Shown: positions 24,607-32,726 of the stretch, in pieces
Numbering within the stretch: position 1 is the first letter of the stretch
Layout: each line of letters opens with the position of its first letter
Assembly (NCBI RefSeq): GCF_023721415.1
Contig: NZ_JAMQVC010000005.1
Span: 62,001 to 126,000 of the forward strand
DNA length: 64,000 nucleotides
Source of the DNA: Galbibacter mesophilus
Lineage (GTDB): Bacteria > Bacteroidota > Bacteroidia > Flavobacteriales > Flavobacteriaceae
Reading direction: 5' to 3'
Program-made: the position numbers and the translations under genes
The notes under the pieces: generated by a model
The model's database searches: none
Seen by the model: only the letters and a program-made list of their open reading frames with translations
Told to the model about the DNA's origin: nothing

Positions 24607-27600
24607 TTACTTATTGGTAATATATCCTGAAAGAATGACTTCTCTTTTCTGAAATTTTTTATTGTCTGTGTTGGTAATATCCAACTGAATACGACCATAC
24701 TTGCGTAATACCTGCAATACTTGTAAAGGTTCTATCACTTTTTCTAATTCTTTTTTAACAATTTGAGCCGTTTTCTTTGCCATTTTACCTTCTTTAAGTG
24801 TTGCCTTTACTGCCGCAATAAATTCTTCATCGGTTTCCGTAAAGCCTTTAAAGTTTTTAAATAGCTTATCTTTTATGATGCGGTCTTCAATGTACTTAGC
24901 ATTAGAACGTCCTTTATTACCACCTGTTTCTTCTTTTGATGTGGTATCTAGCGTAAATTTTGCTCTGTTGGTTTGCAACATTGTAAAGAAGTTTTCAGGG
25001 ACTTTAGCTCTTGGCGTTTTTGGTGTACATCCTAATTCTTGAACAGCATCAAAGAAAGTCACCTCATTGGATTTACCGCTTTGAAACTGATAGAACTTTT
25101 TAAGTTTACCAATACGGAAAAAAGTTAGCATTGTCTGTAATTCAACTTCATTATTATTGAAGCCACTACGAGCCTTTTTTGGTAGCTTTTTAATACGCTC
25201 GAATAAGTCAGCTTCGTTATCTCTGATGTTTCTAATGATTTCTAAATATTTTAATTCGGAATCACCTACCTCATCTTCTCCTGAATAAGCTTTTTTATTG
25301 TTTAAGGTGTTGAATAACTCTTGACTACCAAACTCTTCACCATCACTTAAATATTTCGCGTCTTCTCCTAAAATATCGTGAAACATTTGAATCTTATTTG
25401 TGATGTTTACTTCTAGTCCTAAATGCGCATCTGAATGCGTAGTAGGGAAAAAGTTGTAGATATATACAAAAGGAAACGCGCTACCTAAACGATTTACACG
25501 ACCTGCACGTTGTAATACACGTGTTGGATTCCAAGGTAAATCGTAATTTACTAGTACATTTGAACGATGTAAGTTGATGCCTTCAGCTAAAACATCTGTA
25601 GTTATTAAAAATTGAATATCATTGACTTGATCTTTCTTTTTACGGTTAGGGTCGAAATTACATTGGATAATATCTCTCGACACATTATGATTAGATAGTA
25701 AGGTACCATTAGTATGTCTACCGCCTTTACTTGAAAAGAACATTACTTTTTCTGGAAATTCTTTTAATAAAGCTTCATATAAGTAATCCCCTGTTTCTTT
25801 GGATTCTGTAAAAATGACAAGCTTATTTTTTTTAAGTCTCTTATCTGTTTTTAAGTCTTGTATAAACTTTTCTAGTTTTGGGTCCTCATTAACTGATGAC
25901 CATAACTCTTTTATACCCTTTAGAATATTGAGGTCTTTTTGAAGTAAGTCCGAATAATTCTGTGTAAAATCTTCTGATTTGTATTTATGGGCCTTATCTT
26001 CATTTACCAACTCTTCTAGTTTATCAATATCATCGTTTTCCAATAAATCATACACATCTACTTTTTTACTTATGTAGATAGTACCTGATTTGTACATATC
26101 TATAAAATTCTCATAAGACTTAATAAAACGATTAATACTCATTCGGAAAGCATAAAAACTACTCTCTAAACGCTTAACCAGAATGCCTTTCATAAAGCCA
26201 CCGACGTTACGCTGTTGTTGTTTTTCAAATTCCGTTAATTGCTTATTCCCTTTGTAAAATAATAAAGGCGTATAACGGGCATAAGTAAACTCTAATAACT
26301 GTTGAATGGTAGACTTAAAAATGGCTTCTAAATTACCTTCGTATTGATAAACAATTTTGCTTGGATCGTTAAGGGTTGGGAATACCAAACCTTGTTTTTG
26401 CATATCATTTTTAAAGTAGGTCATAACATCATTACGAGTACGCCTAACCATTACATAACGCAATACGTTGTTACGAATATCATCCGATATTTCTTTAATA
26501 AGATGTTTGTACTCTGGGTCAGCTTTATCAACTTTATTTAATCTAGTTCGTAAACCAGCAAAATATTTTTCAAGATTTACTACTCCTGGAATTGTTGAGT
26601 TTTTTGGTGATTGGAATAATTTAAGTTGGGCAAAAATATCGTTTATAGTATTGTTGAGAGGTGTTGCAGTAACAAGAATTACTTTTTTGTTATTACAAAT
26701 TTCTAATAAGTCTGCATAAGCTTGTGTACCTTCATTTCTAAACCTATGGGCTTCATCTACCACGATATAATCGTATCGTTCTGTTCCCTTTTTTAAAATA
26801 TGAGTTAGCTTACCAAGAGATTCTACCTCAAAGCTTCTAATACCAAAATCAAAAAGAGAGTCTTTCCAATATTCTTTTAATACAGGTGGACAGATTACTA
26901 AAGTTCTACCTAATAATTGTTGTAATAATAAGGCCGTAATGAATGTTTTACCAAGTCCTACTACATCAGCTAAAAACACACCATTATACCTATCTAATAT
27001 TTTTCTCGCTTGTATGGCCGCTTGACTTTGGTATTTAAGTTTCATAAACCCATCAGGTAAAAATGGGTCGAACTCATCTTCTAGATTTATATCTTCTTCA
27101 AGATATTCGTAAATTAACTTTAAGTACAATTCATAAGGTGTGATATTTTCACTTAACCACGTTTTATTTTCAATAGTATCAATAAAATCTTCTGAAATAT
27201 CTACAGATTCAGCCCATAGTTTATTGAATTGGTCTTCAGCAAATAACACATCTCGCTTTGTTCTTAACTCTACATTAAATTCACGATTTGCAATTAAGCC
27301 AGATTCAGAAAAATTACTTGAACCTGTAATAACGAATCCGTAGTCTCTATCTTCTGGTTTAAACTTTCCGATATACACTTTAGCGTGAATATTTTTAGAT
27401 GGATATGCTCTTATTTCTAATTTTCTACCATTTCCGTGATAAGCTTTATCTATTTCTGGATCTGAACAATCTGCGTTTAAAAAAGCTATGAATTTTTCAA
27501 TACCCTCTTGTAGTTTGTTTTCAGGTTCTTCAGTATCTTCAATTTCTTCGAGTAAATTCTTTTGATATACTTTCTTGGTTCTTTTATGTGATTCTAAATC

Positions 27601-27861
27601 CAACATCGCCATTTCTTGGTGATGTGAAATAATATCGTAAGAGTCCTTATCTACATTTAACCCTACCAGTATTCTAATTTTCTCTAAAGGTTCAAGGGAA
27701 TCATATAATCTATGAAAACCACTTAACCTGAAATAGCCAACTAACACATCGAACAATTGAGTATCACGTAAAGTTGATTTGAATCTATTTAATAAACTAT
27801 GACCTTCTTCATTAGTAAAAAACGTTAAGTCTGTTTGATCTATGTTATAATTATTTGACAT
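24607..27861 (-). CDS. PLD-nuclease/SF2 helicase restriction protein
   Basis: A 1084-residue protein. The N-terminal phospholipase D-like nuclease has a single HKD-type motif: H159-x-K161 (IHAKVYIGKF) and GSSNFSESG (from G180). The central SF2 translocase has Walker A VGLGKT (301-306) and the DEAH box VVDEAHRF (369-372). ATPLNN is motif III and GRVNRLGS motif VI. The C-terminal part is unrecognised. PLD-helicases such as those of NgoAVII, CglI and DISARM DrmD translocate on DNA and cut unmodified target. Its partner is the methyltransferase 2 bases downstream. The 5' region holds two perfect palindromes (27895-27917 and 27943-27972) that could control expression. Confidence 0.85.
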   Translation of the reverse strand: MSNNYNIDQTDLTFFTNEEGHSLLNRFKSTLRDTQLFDVLVGYFRLSGFHRLYDSLEPLEKIRILVGLNVDKDSYDIISHHQEMAMLDLESHKRTKKVYQKNLLEEIEDTEEPENKLQEGIEKFIAFLNADCSDPEIDKAYHGNGRKLEIRAYPSKNIHAKVYIGKFKPEDRDYGFVITGSSNFSESGLIANREFNVELRTKRDVLFAEDQFNKLWAESVDISEDFIDTIENKTWLSENITPYELYLKLIYEYLEEDINLEDEFDPFLPDGFMKLKYQSQAAIQARKILDRYNGVFLADVVGLGKTFITALLLQQLLGRTLVICPPVLKEYWKDSLFDFGIRSFEVESLGKLTHILKKGTERYDYIVVDEAHRFRNEGTQAYADLLEICNNKKVILVTATPLNNTINDIFAQLKLFQSPKNSTIPGVVNLEKYFAGLRTRLNKVDKADPEYKHLIKEISDDIRNNVLRYVMVRRTRNDVMTYFKNDMQKQGLVFPTLNDPSKIVYQYEGNLEAIFKSTIQQLLEFTYARYTPLLFYKGNKQLTEFEKQQQRNVGGFMKGILVKRLESSFYAFRMSINRFIKSYENFIDMYKSGTIYISKKVDVYDLLENDDIDKLEELVNEDKAHKYKSEDFTQNYSDLLQKDLNILKGIKELWSSVNEDPKLEKFIQDLKTDKRLKKNKLVIFTESKETGDYLYEALLKEFPEKVMFFSSKGGRHTNGTLLSNHNVSRDIIQCNFDPNRKKKDQVNDIQFLITTDVLAEGINLHRSNVLVNYDLPWNPTRVLQRAGRVNRLGSAFPFVYIYNFFPTTHSDAHLGLEVNITNKIQMFHDILGEDAKYLSDGEEFGSQELFNTLNNKKAYSGEDEVGDSELKYLEIIRNIRDNEADLFERIKKLPKKARSGFNNNEVELQTMLTFFRIGKLKKFYQFQSGKSNEVTFFDAVQELGCTPKTPRAKVPENFFTMLQTNRAKFTLDTTSKEETGGNKGRSNAKYIEDRIIKDKLFKNFKGFTETDEEFIAAVKATLKEGKMAKKTAQIVKKELEKVIEPLQVLQVLRKYGRIQLDITNTDNKKFQKREVILSGYITNK

Positions 27862-27894
27862 TTGATTTATTATCTCAATTCACTTTAATAGTTG

Positions 27895-27917
27895 TTTTTA
27901 AGTTCTTAACTTAAAAA
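27895..27917. promoter_or_regulatory. Palindrome upstream of the PLD-helicase gene
   Basis: Perfect TTTTTAAGTT-CTT-AACTTAAAAA (10-bp arms, 3-base spacer) 34-56 bases ahead of the helicase ATG. The size and position fit a homodimer operator. A controller protein is not identified. Confidence 0.5.
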
Positions 27918-27942
27918 GGTTAAAAATAAACAATCATACTTA

Positions 27943-27972
27943 TATATAATTATGGATTACCATAATTATATA
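27943..27972. promoter_or_regulatory. Long AT-rich palindrome between the antitoxin-like gene and the PLD-helicase
   Basis: Perfect 13-bp arms, TATATAATTATGG / CCATAATTATATA, with spacer ATTA. Its right half is the same as the CCATAATTATATAAT motif found over the start of the RHH-like gene at 30318. No T-run follows on the minus strand, so an operator is more likely than a terminator. Confidence 0.5.
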
Positions 27973-27993
27973 ATTCTATAACTGTAGCTAGAA

Positions 27994-28188
27994 TCAGCTA
28001 ATAACCCCGTGTTCAATACGGCCAAGGGTTTGCCGTAAGATATGTATTCCATCGGGGGAGATTAAATAAGATGCAGGTGTCCTACCGCCCAATGCAGTAC
28101 ATTTTCTTTCCAGCCATTGGTGGAATTTCGTTTTGTCCCCAAAGACTTGGTAACCGTATTCGTATAAATTGTTTAACTCCTTGGTCAT
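27994..28188 (-). CDS. DUF2384 (Xre/MbcA/ParS) toxin-binding domain protein without HTH
   Basis: A 64-residue protein made almost only of the C-terminal toxin-binding domain of Xre/MbcA/ParS antitoxins: FGDKTKFHQWLERKCTALGG, RTPASYL, then ILRQTLGRIEHGV. These antitoxins normally neutralise RES-domain toxins that destroy NAD. No RES toxin gene is adjacent and the DNA-binding N-terminus is absent. The gene follows a metallophosphoesterase on the same strand after 51 bases, so the two are likely co-transcribed. Whether it neutralises that enzyme is an inference. Confidence 0.75.
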   Translation of the reverse strand: MTKELNNLYEYGYQVFGDKTKFHQWLERKCTALGGRTPASYLISPDGIHILRQTLGRIEHGVIS

Positions 28189-28239
28189 CGAATTATTAAA
28201 TTTCCCAAGTATAGAACTTGAAATGTTGAATTGGTAAGT

Positions 28240-28992
28240 TTATATATCAAAATGCTTATGCGATACGAAATTTAGGTGTTCGTAATGGTCTACATACCCG
28301 AGCTGATTGGAAACCAGTTTGGTGCCTTTGACATCAATTTCCGGTAGAACCCTGTGGTTATGCCCATAGATCCAATAGTCAATTTCAGAATTGGCAATAA
28401 AATCGGTTTTTTCGGCACAGAAAGCCTCATTGAATTTACTGTTTTTATGCTCCGGGGCATTGCACAGTTCGCTGGGCAGGTGATGGGTAACCACTACTTT
28501 TTTGCTCTCCTCTTGGACTTCTTTTTCAATGAACTGAAAGCACTTTTTATGTATTTCGTTAAAATGGTAGGGACTGAAACGTTTGCCCTTGTATTTGATC
28601 CTGTGAAAATCGGTAATCCCCAACCTGATAGTTTTGGTGTGCTCCACAATACGTGCCCACATGGTTGAAAAAATAAGCTTTACGCCTTCTTCATAAGCGA
28701 TGTCGTTATGGATAAGCTTAACGTTGTCCAATAGATCTTCGTTTATGGATCCTTCACAGACCGACACATCGTATCCCCTGTAAAACTCATGGTTACCTGG
28801 GATGATGTATGTCTGGCGGAAATTATCGGAAACTCCTTTTAAGAAGTCAAGGTTTTTAAAGTTTTCATCTAAATAGTAAGTATCACCTGCAATAACAAGG
28901 ATATCCCCCGCAACAACCATTGGATTGTTCTTGATCCAATCATTATTGCCTAAAATTTCCAAATGTAAATCCGAGCAATATTGTATTTTCAT
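28240..28992 (-). CDS. Calcineurin-like metallophosphoesterase
   Basis: A 250-residue soluble enzyme with the complete set of two-metal phosphoesterase motifs: SDLHLE (D8, H10), AGDT (D37), GNHE (N67, H68), VVVTHHLPS and YGHNH near 211. The family cleaves phosphomono- or diesters, including nucleotides and DNA ends, and the substrate here is unknown. It has no signal peptide. Base composition is clearly more GC-rich than the neighbouring helicase and methyltransferase genes. It shares this with the rest of 28.2-31.0 kb, which suggests a different origin. It precedes the DUF2384 protein gene. Confidence 0.85.
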   Translation of the reverse strand: MKIQYCSDLHLEILGNNDWIKNNPMVVAGDILVIAGDTYYLDENFKNLDFLKGVSDNFRQTYIIPGNHEFYRGYDVSVCEGSINEDLLDNVKLIHNDIAYEEGVKLIFSTMWARIVEHTKTIRLGITDFHRIKYKGKRFSPYHFNEIHKKCFQFIEKEVQEESKKVVVTHHLPSELCNAPEHKNSKFNEAFCAEKTDFIANSEIDYWIYGHNHRVLPEIDVKGTKLVSNQLGYVDHYEHLNFVSHKHFDI

Positions 28993-29093
28993 CTGTTCTT
29001 ATTTATTGGGTTTTCAATGGTCAGATGGAATTTGCCATAGAAAATTACGGTTGATATTAACTTAATTGATATGGCTCATTTCATAATTTAAAT

Positions 29094-29570
29094 CTAGTCG
29101 TTTTCTAAAAAAATATAGGTTGTCTTCTGTAGGTATTTTGATTTATAGCTACTGTAAAGCTCATGGTACAGGGCATCAAAATCATTCTGCGGAAGATGTT
29201 CCTGTCCGTCCAAAAACTCCCTATGTTCCTCATTGAACCCCTTTGCGATAGTGTCCAACACCTTAAATTGGTAAAGTTCTTTGGTTGAACTGTAGTCAGC
29301 TGCCAAATTAAGGTACATGTCCTTTAGGGTTTGTAGGAAAGAATATTCACCTTCCTCGGTATATTCAAGGTTTTGAATGGCGGTGAGCACAAATTCAGCT
29401 GACCAGTCGCCAATACCCGCATGGGAATTCCACTCTGGGAACGCCCTGTTCATAAAATGGATTATTTCATTGTAAAGAAGCGTTTCCGAATATTCATTGA
29501 TAAGCTGGAAATAATCTGCGTGCAATTCCCTAAAATCAATTAAATCCTGTATTTGCGATGGCCTGAACAT
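29094..29570 (-). CDS. Uncharacterised mobile-element protein
   Basis: A 158-residue soluble acidic protein that I do not recognise. It is predicted mostly helical, with aromatic-rich segments (DYFQLINEYSETLLYNE, AFPEWNSHAGIGDWSAEF). There is no signal peptide, membrane segment or known catalytic motif. It lies between the metallophosphoesterase and a small DNA-binding-like gene. A copy of the recurrent ATTATATAATTC motif sits 15-30 bases ahead of its ATG. It is probably part of the plasmid-like maintenance module. Confidence 0.6.
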   Translation of the reverse strand: MFRPSQIQDLIDFRELHADYFQLINEYSETLLYNEIIHFMNRAFPEWNSHAGIGDWSAEFVLTAIQNLEYTEEGEYSFLQTLKDMYLNLAADYSSTKELYQFKVLDTIAKGFNEEHREFLDGQEHLPQNDFDALYHELYSSYKSKYLQKTTYIFLEND

Positions 29571-29587
29571 GTCCCTTGCTGTTTATA

Positions 29588-29601
29588 TGATTATATAATT
29601 C
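29588..29601. promoter_or_regulatory. AT-rich operator-like motif copy
   Basis: TGATTATATAATTC, one of at least four copies of an ATTATATAAT[T/G]C motif placed at gene starts in this module (others at 27960, 30315 and 30336). It is in the gap between the small DNA-binding-like gene and the unknown 158-residue gene. Confidence 0.45.
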
Positions 29602-29615
29602 TGGAATGCTATAAA

Positions 29616-29849
29616 TTAAAAAATATTATCCAATTGGTTACGCTTGATGTCGATCTGCTCCTTTATCTCCGTTTCATAGTTCCGTAGAAACTCCTGAACT
29701 ATGTTATGCACTATCTGGGTTTTGTTCACGTCGAACACATCGGCCAGCATGGAAATCCTTTCATGGGTCACAAGGTTGCTGTTTATCAATTTTCGGTCAC
29801 GTTTCTCTTTTTCGGGAACGGGTTTCCCTAAAATTCTTTTAATGCTCAT
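29616..29849 (-). CDS. Small basic protein, probably DNA-binding
   Basis: A 77-residue protein with a basic N-terminus (SIKRILGKPVPEKEKRDRK) followed by a segment resembling a short helix-turn-helix or ribbon-helix-helix: LVTHERISMLADVFDVNKTQIVHNIVQEFL. This pattern is seen in plasmid-borne partition or mobilization accessory proteins of Bacteroidota. A specific family cannot be named. It is co-directional with ParA and the second small protein upstream. Confidence 0.6.
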   Translation of the reverse strand: MSIKRILGKPVPEKEKRDRKLINSNLVTHERISMLADVFDVNKTQIVHNIVQEFLRNYETEIKEQIDIKRNQLDNIF

Positions 29850-29896
29850 TTTTATGGAATTAAAAAAGCGCGGAACTGAACTTGAAGTAACAAGGT

Positions 29897-29985
29897 ATCG
29901 CCAAACACCCTACACCAAACAAGAACAGCCCACGCCGAAACGTGGGCGTCTTAGCTCTGATCATTGGTGTATAAAAATTGGCGAT
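29897..29985. repeat. Three nested inverted repeats (structured RNA or cruciform)
   Basis: Three perfect inverted repeats are nested in 89 bases. The outer arms are ATCGCCAA (29897-29904) / TTGGCGAT (29978-29985). The middle arms are TACACCAA (29911-29918) / TTGGTGTA (29964-29971). The inner arms are GCCCACG (29928-29934) / CGTGGGC (29941-29947) with loop CCGAAA. The outer internal loop is symmetric (6 and 6 bases). It fills most of the 235-bp gap between two small genes. It could be a small RNA, an origin or a transfer site. Confidence 0.6.
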
Positions 29986-30084
29986 TTCTGTTACCCAACC
30001 AAAAGCTAAACGCTTTATGTTATTATATCTATTTACATTTTAAAATGTGTTGCAAGATACATAGATATATTTATTTGCAATATC

Positions 30085-30318
30085 CTACGTATCTGTTTTT
30101 AGGTATATCTCCAAAGCCCTATTAATGGATTTCTTGATGCTCTGGTTGTTGTCCAAGGCGTTCTGCTTCAGCCGTTTCAGTAAAGTCTTTTCTAGATAAA
30201 AGGAGAACTGTACCTCGTCTGAAGTGTTGGTTTTAACGGGAACCACTTTCTGTACGGTTTTGTTTCTATTGTTGGCCTTCGCTTTGTTTATAAGGTCGTT
30301 TAAATGTTGTTTTTCCAT
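30085..30318 (-). CDS. Ribbon-helix-helix partition-type protein
   Basis: A 77-residue protein. A flexible basic N-terminus (residues 1-34) leads into a ribbon-helix-helix fold: strand VQFSFYLEKTLLKRLKQNAL, then helix NNQSIKKSINRALEIYL. This is the layout of ParG/Omega-like centromere-binding partners. It lies downstream of parA with a 42-base gap that contains two AT-rich motif copies. One overlaps its own start codon (CCATAATTATATAAT, 30315-30329), which suggests autoregulation. Confidence 0.72.
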   Translation of the reverse strand: MEKQHLNDLINKAKANNRNKTVQKVVPVKTNTSDEVQFSFYLEKTLLKRLKQNALDNNQSIKKSINRALEIYLKTDT

Positions 30319-30350
30319 AATTATATAATGCTATATTTATATAATTCCAT
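30315..30350. promoter_or_regulatory. Paired AT-rich operator/centromere-like motifs
   Basis: CCATAATTATATAATGC (30315-30331) and TTTATATAATTCC (30336-30348) lie between parA and the RHH gene. The first is shared for 15 bases with the palindrome at 27960. Short repeated AT-rich sites beside a ParA/RHH pair are typical of centromere-operators. Confidence 0.5.
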
Positions 30351-30360
30351 AATCATGGAA

Positions 30361-30951
30361 CTATACAAGTTTGGTTATTATTTCTTCCGTTAGCCTGTCC
30401 AGTTGCTTTTTAGCGTTCCTATCATTGTCAACCCCATTTAAAAGAACGGATCGGGTGAATGCCACCAAATCGCTGATATGGGTTTTGGCGATAGGTATAT
30501 TGTATTCCTCAAGCCCGATAAGAATATCCAAGGTGAGGGTGGTATTGGCTTTTACCATATTGAAAACCACCATAGCCCTATCCGAGCCATTTTCTTTCTC
30601 AATGAGTTCCAAAGTACTTTTGATGGCCAACAGGTCCAGAATCCCTGCCTTGGTGGGCACAACGATCAGGTCTGCGAGCTGGATCAACTGTGGCAGCTGA
30701 TTGGATAGATAGGGTGGGGTATCCACAAATATGAAATCGTAATCCAATTCGGGAATAGCAGCGGTATCATCCGTAAATGGTATAATGTCAAAATCCGTTA
30801 CCAAACCGTTTAATTGCGATAAGCTTCCCTGAAGGTCCAAATCCACAATAGCGACAGTGCTACTTTTGGAAAGGTTCTGTGCGAGGTTGAAAGCAAGAGT
30901 TGATTTGCCAACACCTCCCTTTTGATGGGTTATAAGTATAATTTTGCTCAT
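30361..30951 (-). CDS. parA: ParA-family partition ATPase
   Basis: A 196-residue small (type Ib) ParA without an N-terminal DNA-binding domain. The deviant Walker A is KGGVGKST (11-18), Walker A' VDLDLQGS and the Walker B-like strand FIFVDTPPYLSN. It drives segregation of plasmids or circular element copies with a small RHH partner, which follows directly. In an integrated element, ParA suggests a period of plasmid-like replication after excision. The AT-rich segment just upstream (30952-30982) has further TATA-type inverted repeats. Confidence 0.88.
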   Translation of the reverse strand: MSKIILITHQKGGVGKSTLAFNLAQNLSKSSTVAIVDLDLQGSLSQLNGLVTDFDIIPFTDDTAAIPELDYDFIFVDTPPYLSNQLPQLIQLADLIVVPTKAGILDLLAIKSTLELIEKENGSDRAMVVFNMVKANTTLTLDILIGLEEYNIPIAKTHISDLVAFTRSVLLNGVDNDRNAKKQLDRLTEEIITKLV

Positions 30952-31038
30952 TGTTTTATAGAATTATATTTTTATATAAAGGGAAAAGAAGTATTTGGTA
31001 CACGCATTTGTCCCAAACGTCATTCGGTACACATCCTT

Positions 31039-32289
31039 TCACAGCATCCGTTTCTTTTTCTTCTTTTTCCGTAAATCTTCTTGATGGTCGTTAGGTGTCC
31101 TGTCACTATGGAGCTTCATTATTTTTTCTATTTCTGTCATCATTTCAAATTTTGCAGGATCGTGGGCAATTGGATTGTATGTATTCTCTTTTGCTCTTTT
31201 GGCCTCTACATCAGATCGGTCATCGGTAACAAATGGTGAAAGTTTCGTCCATTTTAATTTAACTTCTTCACCGGTATATCTAAAGCCTGTTTTTCGATCT
31301 GTAAAAGAAACCCCTATTATGTTGTTCTTTCTATCACCTGATTTTGCCCTAAGTACATTCAGTCCAATGCCTTTCTTGGAAAGAGAAACTGTTAAGTCAT
31401 TTAGGCTAACAACCATATTTCTATTCTGAAGGGGATTAAAAATGCTGAACACCGTTCCCCTTACATTCTTTAAATGTTTGCTTTTTTGGTTCTTATTTCT
31501 CTCAAAGAAAGCCTGAAGATCACTGTGAAGCATTTTTTTAGTGGTTTCTGACGCTTTTAATGATTTTCCAGCTTGTTGCTTCACTTTTTCTCCGTTCTCT
31601 TTTACAGCCTCTTTAAAAAGATAATAAGTAAGCCCATGTAAGTTTTCATCGTAGTAAAAATCTATATTGTAACTGTTCAAAAACTGCTTAAGTTCTTTTT
31701 CATTCAATGGGAGCTTACTCATTGCCACGTATAGCGACTGGTCAATAATGTTCCTTAGATCTCCTTTTCCTTTTTCTACGTATTCCAAAACTTCTTTTTT
31801 TAAATCCTTTACCCCTGGCATAGTTGATTGGTCATTGGCGATGATCAAACCATAAGACCTTTCGATGCTGTCGGTTATCCTTTTGCTACGCCTTCTTTCC
31901 ATGGAATCCTTGATCTTCCTACCATCCATACCTATTCTAGAGGAAACAATATGTACATGGGGATGCGAAGCATCAAAATGTTGGAATACAGCATAGGGTT
32001 GGTCTCCATATCCCATTTCGTTCATGTACTGCTCAGCAATTTCCTTGAGCCTTTTTTCGTTTAAAAACGTCAAATCATTTTTGTGGAAATTTAGGGATAC
32101 ATGAAAGTTTCGGTTTTTTACATTGGGGTTTAAATTATTTTGGTATTGGATCATTTTTTGGATTCCTGCTTGAGTGCCATCATTGATATTGTTCAACATC
32201 AAAACGGAAGCTTCCCCATTTTCCACTTTTTTGGTGTTATAGGCAACCATGCCCTTTACGTTATCGCCGGAAGTAATATTAGCTACCAT
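31039..32289 (-). CDS. Relaxase / mobilization nuclease (MobB type)
   Basis: Nicks the transfer origin and pilots the single strand during mobilization. In the 416-residue protein the N-terminal relaxase domain has a candidate catalytic tyrosine at Y17 (MVAYNTKKV). The three-histidine metal motif is H104..H109-P-H111-V-H113 (HFDASHPHVHIV). The C-terminus is basic and ends in a polylysine-like tail. It overlaps the mobC gene by 11 bases. The module lacks a coupling protein, so transfer needs a helper element. Confidence 0.87.
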   Translation of the reverse strand: MVANITSGDNVKGMVAYNTKKVENGEASVLMLNNINDGTQAGIQKMIQYQNNLNPNVKNRNFHVSLNFHKNDLTFLNEKRLKEIAEQYMNEMGYGDQPYAVFQHFDASHPHVHIVSSRIGMDGRKIKDSMERRRSKRITDSIERSYGLIIANDQSTMPGVKDLKKEVLEYVEKGKGDLRNIIDQSLYVAMSKLPLNEKELKQFLNSYNIDFYYDENLHGLTYYLFKEAVKENGEKVKQQAGKSLKASETTKKMLHSDLQAFFERNKNQKSKHLKNVRGTVFSIFNPLQNRNMVVSLNDLTVSLSKKGIGLNVLRAKSGDRKNNIIGVSFTDRKTGFRYTGEEVKLKWTKLSPFVTDDRSDVEAKRAKENTYNPIAHDPAKFEMMTEIEKIMKLHSDRTPNDHQEDLRKKKKKKRML

Positions 32290-32665
32290 TTTCCAGTTGT
32301 TTTATGATGGATTTAAATGAGAGTATAATATCACGGATCGAAACAACATCCCGATAGGATAGTTTGGTAGTGGTTTGGTCTTTAAAAACAAATTTCATCA
32401 GACCATTTAGGTTAGTTCCCGCTTTTTTAAGTTGAAAGATTAAACGCTCATCCAGGATTCTATCTTTTTCACTTTTTCCCAATTGCAACTTTTTTAATAG
32501 CCGGTCATTTTCTAAGAACAATTTGCTTCGTAGAAAATGGTTAAAAGACTTTGAGCCATATGTTTTTTGTGTTTCAAAAATGACGAGCAAATTTTTGTAT
32601 TCTTTTTCAGTGAACCGGATTGATATTATTTTATCTCTTGGAGTATTTGTTTTTGGTCTTGCCAT
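32279..32665 (-). CDS. MobC-like mobilization accessory protein
   Basis: A 128-residue basic protein with an N-terminal ribbon-helix-helix-like start (DKIISIRFTEKEYKNLLVIFE) and the C-terminal LKKAGTNLNGLMKF motif, the NLNQ-type signature of MobC/MbpC family proteins. It binds near the transfer origin and helps the relaxase to nick. It overlaps the relaxase start by 11 bases and is translated first. The structured sequence at 32727-32784 lies 62 bases upstream and is the likely target. Confidence 0.82.
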   Translation of the reverse strand: MARPKTNTPRDKIISIRFTEKEYKNLLVIFETQKTYGSKSFNHFLRSKLFLENDRLLKKLQLGKSEKDRILDERLIFQLKKAGTNLNGLMKFVFKDQTTTKLSYRDVVSIRDIILSFKSIIKQLENGS

Positions 32666-32726
32666 AATTGATATGTTTTGGATGAATCGACTTTGGAGGT
32701 TCTAAATTCTTTTGCTGATAAGTAAA

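Noticed and set aside
21305-27861. Canonical DISARM or BREX
   Set aside because: DrmA, DrmB (DUF1998) and DrmC are missing, as are PglZ and BrxC. Only the PLD-helicase and methylase are similar.
29701-30009. Plus-strand frame across the nested inverted repeats
   Set aside because: It overlaps the small DNA-binding gene in antisense, and its codons pass through the palindromes. The structured DNA explains the open frame better.
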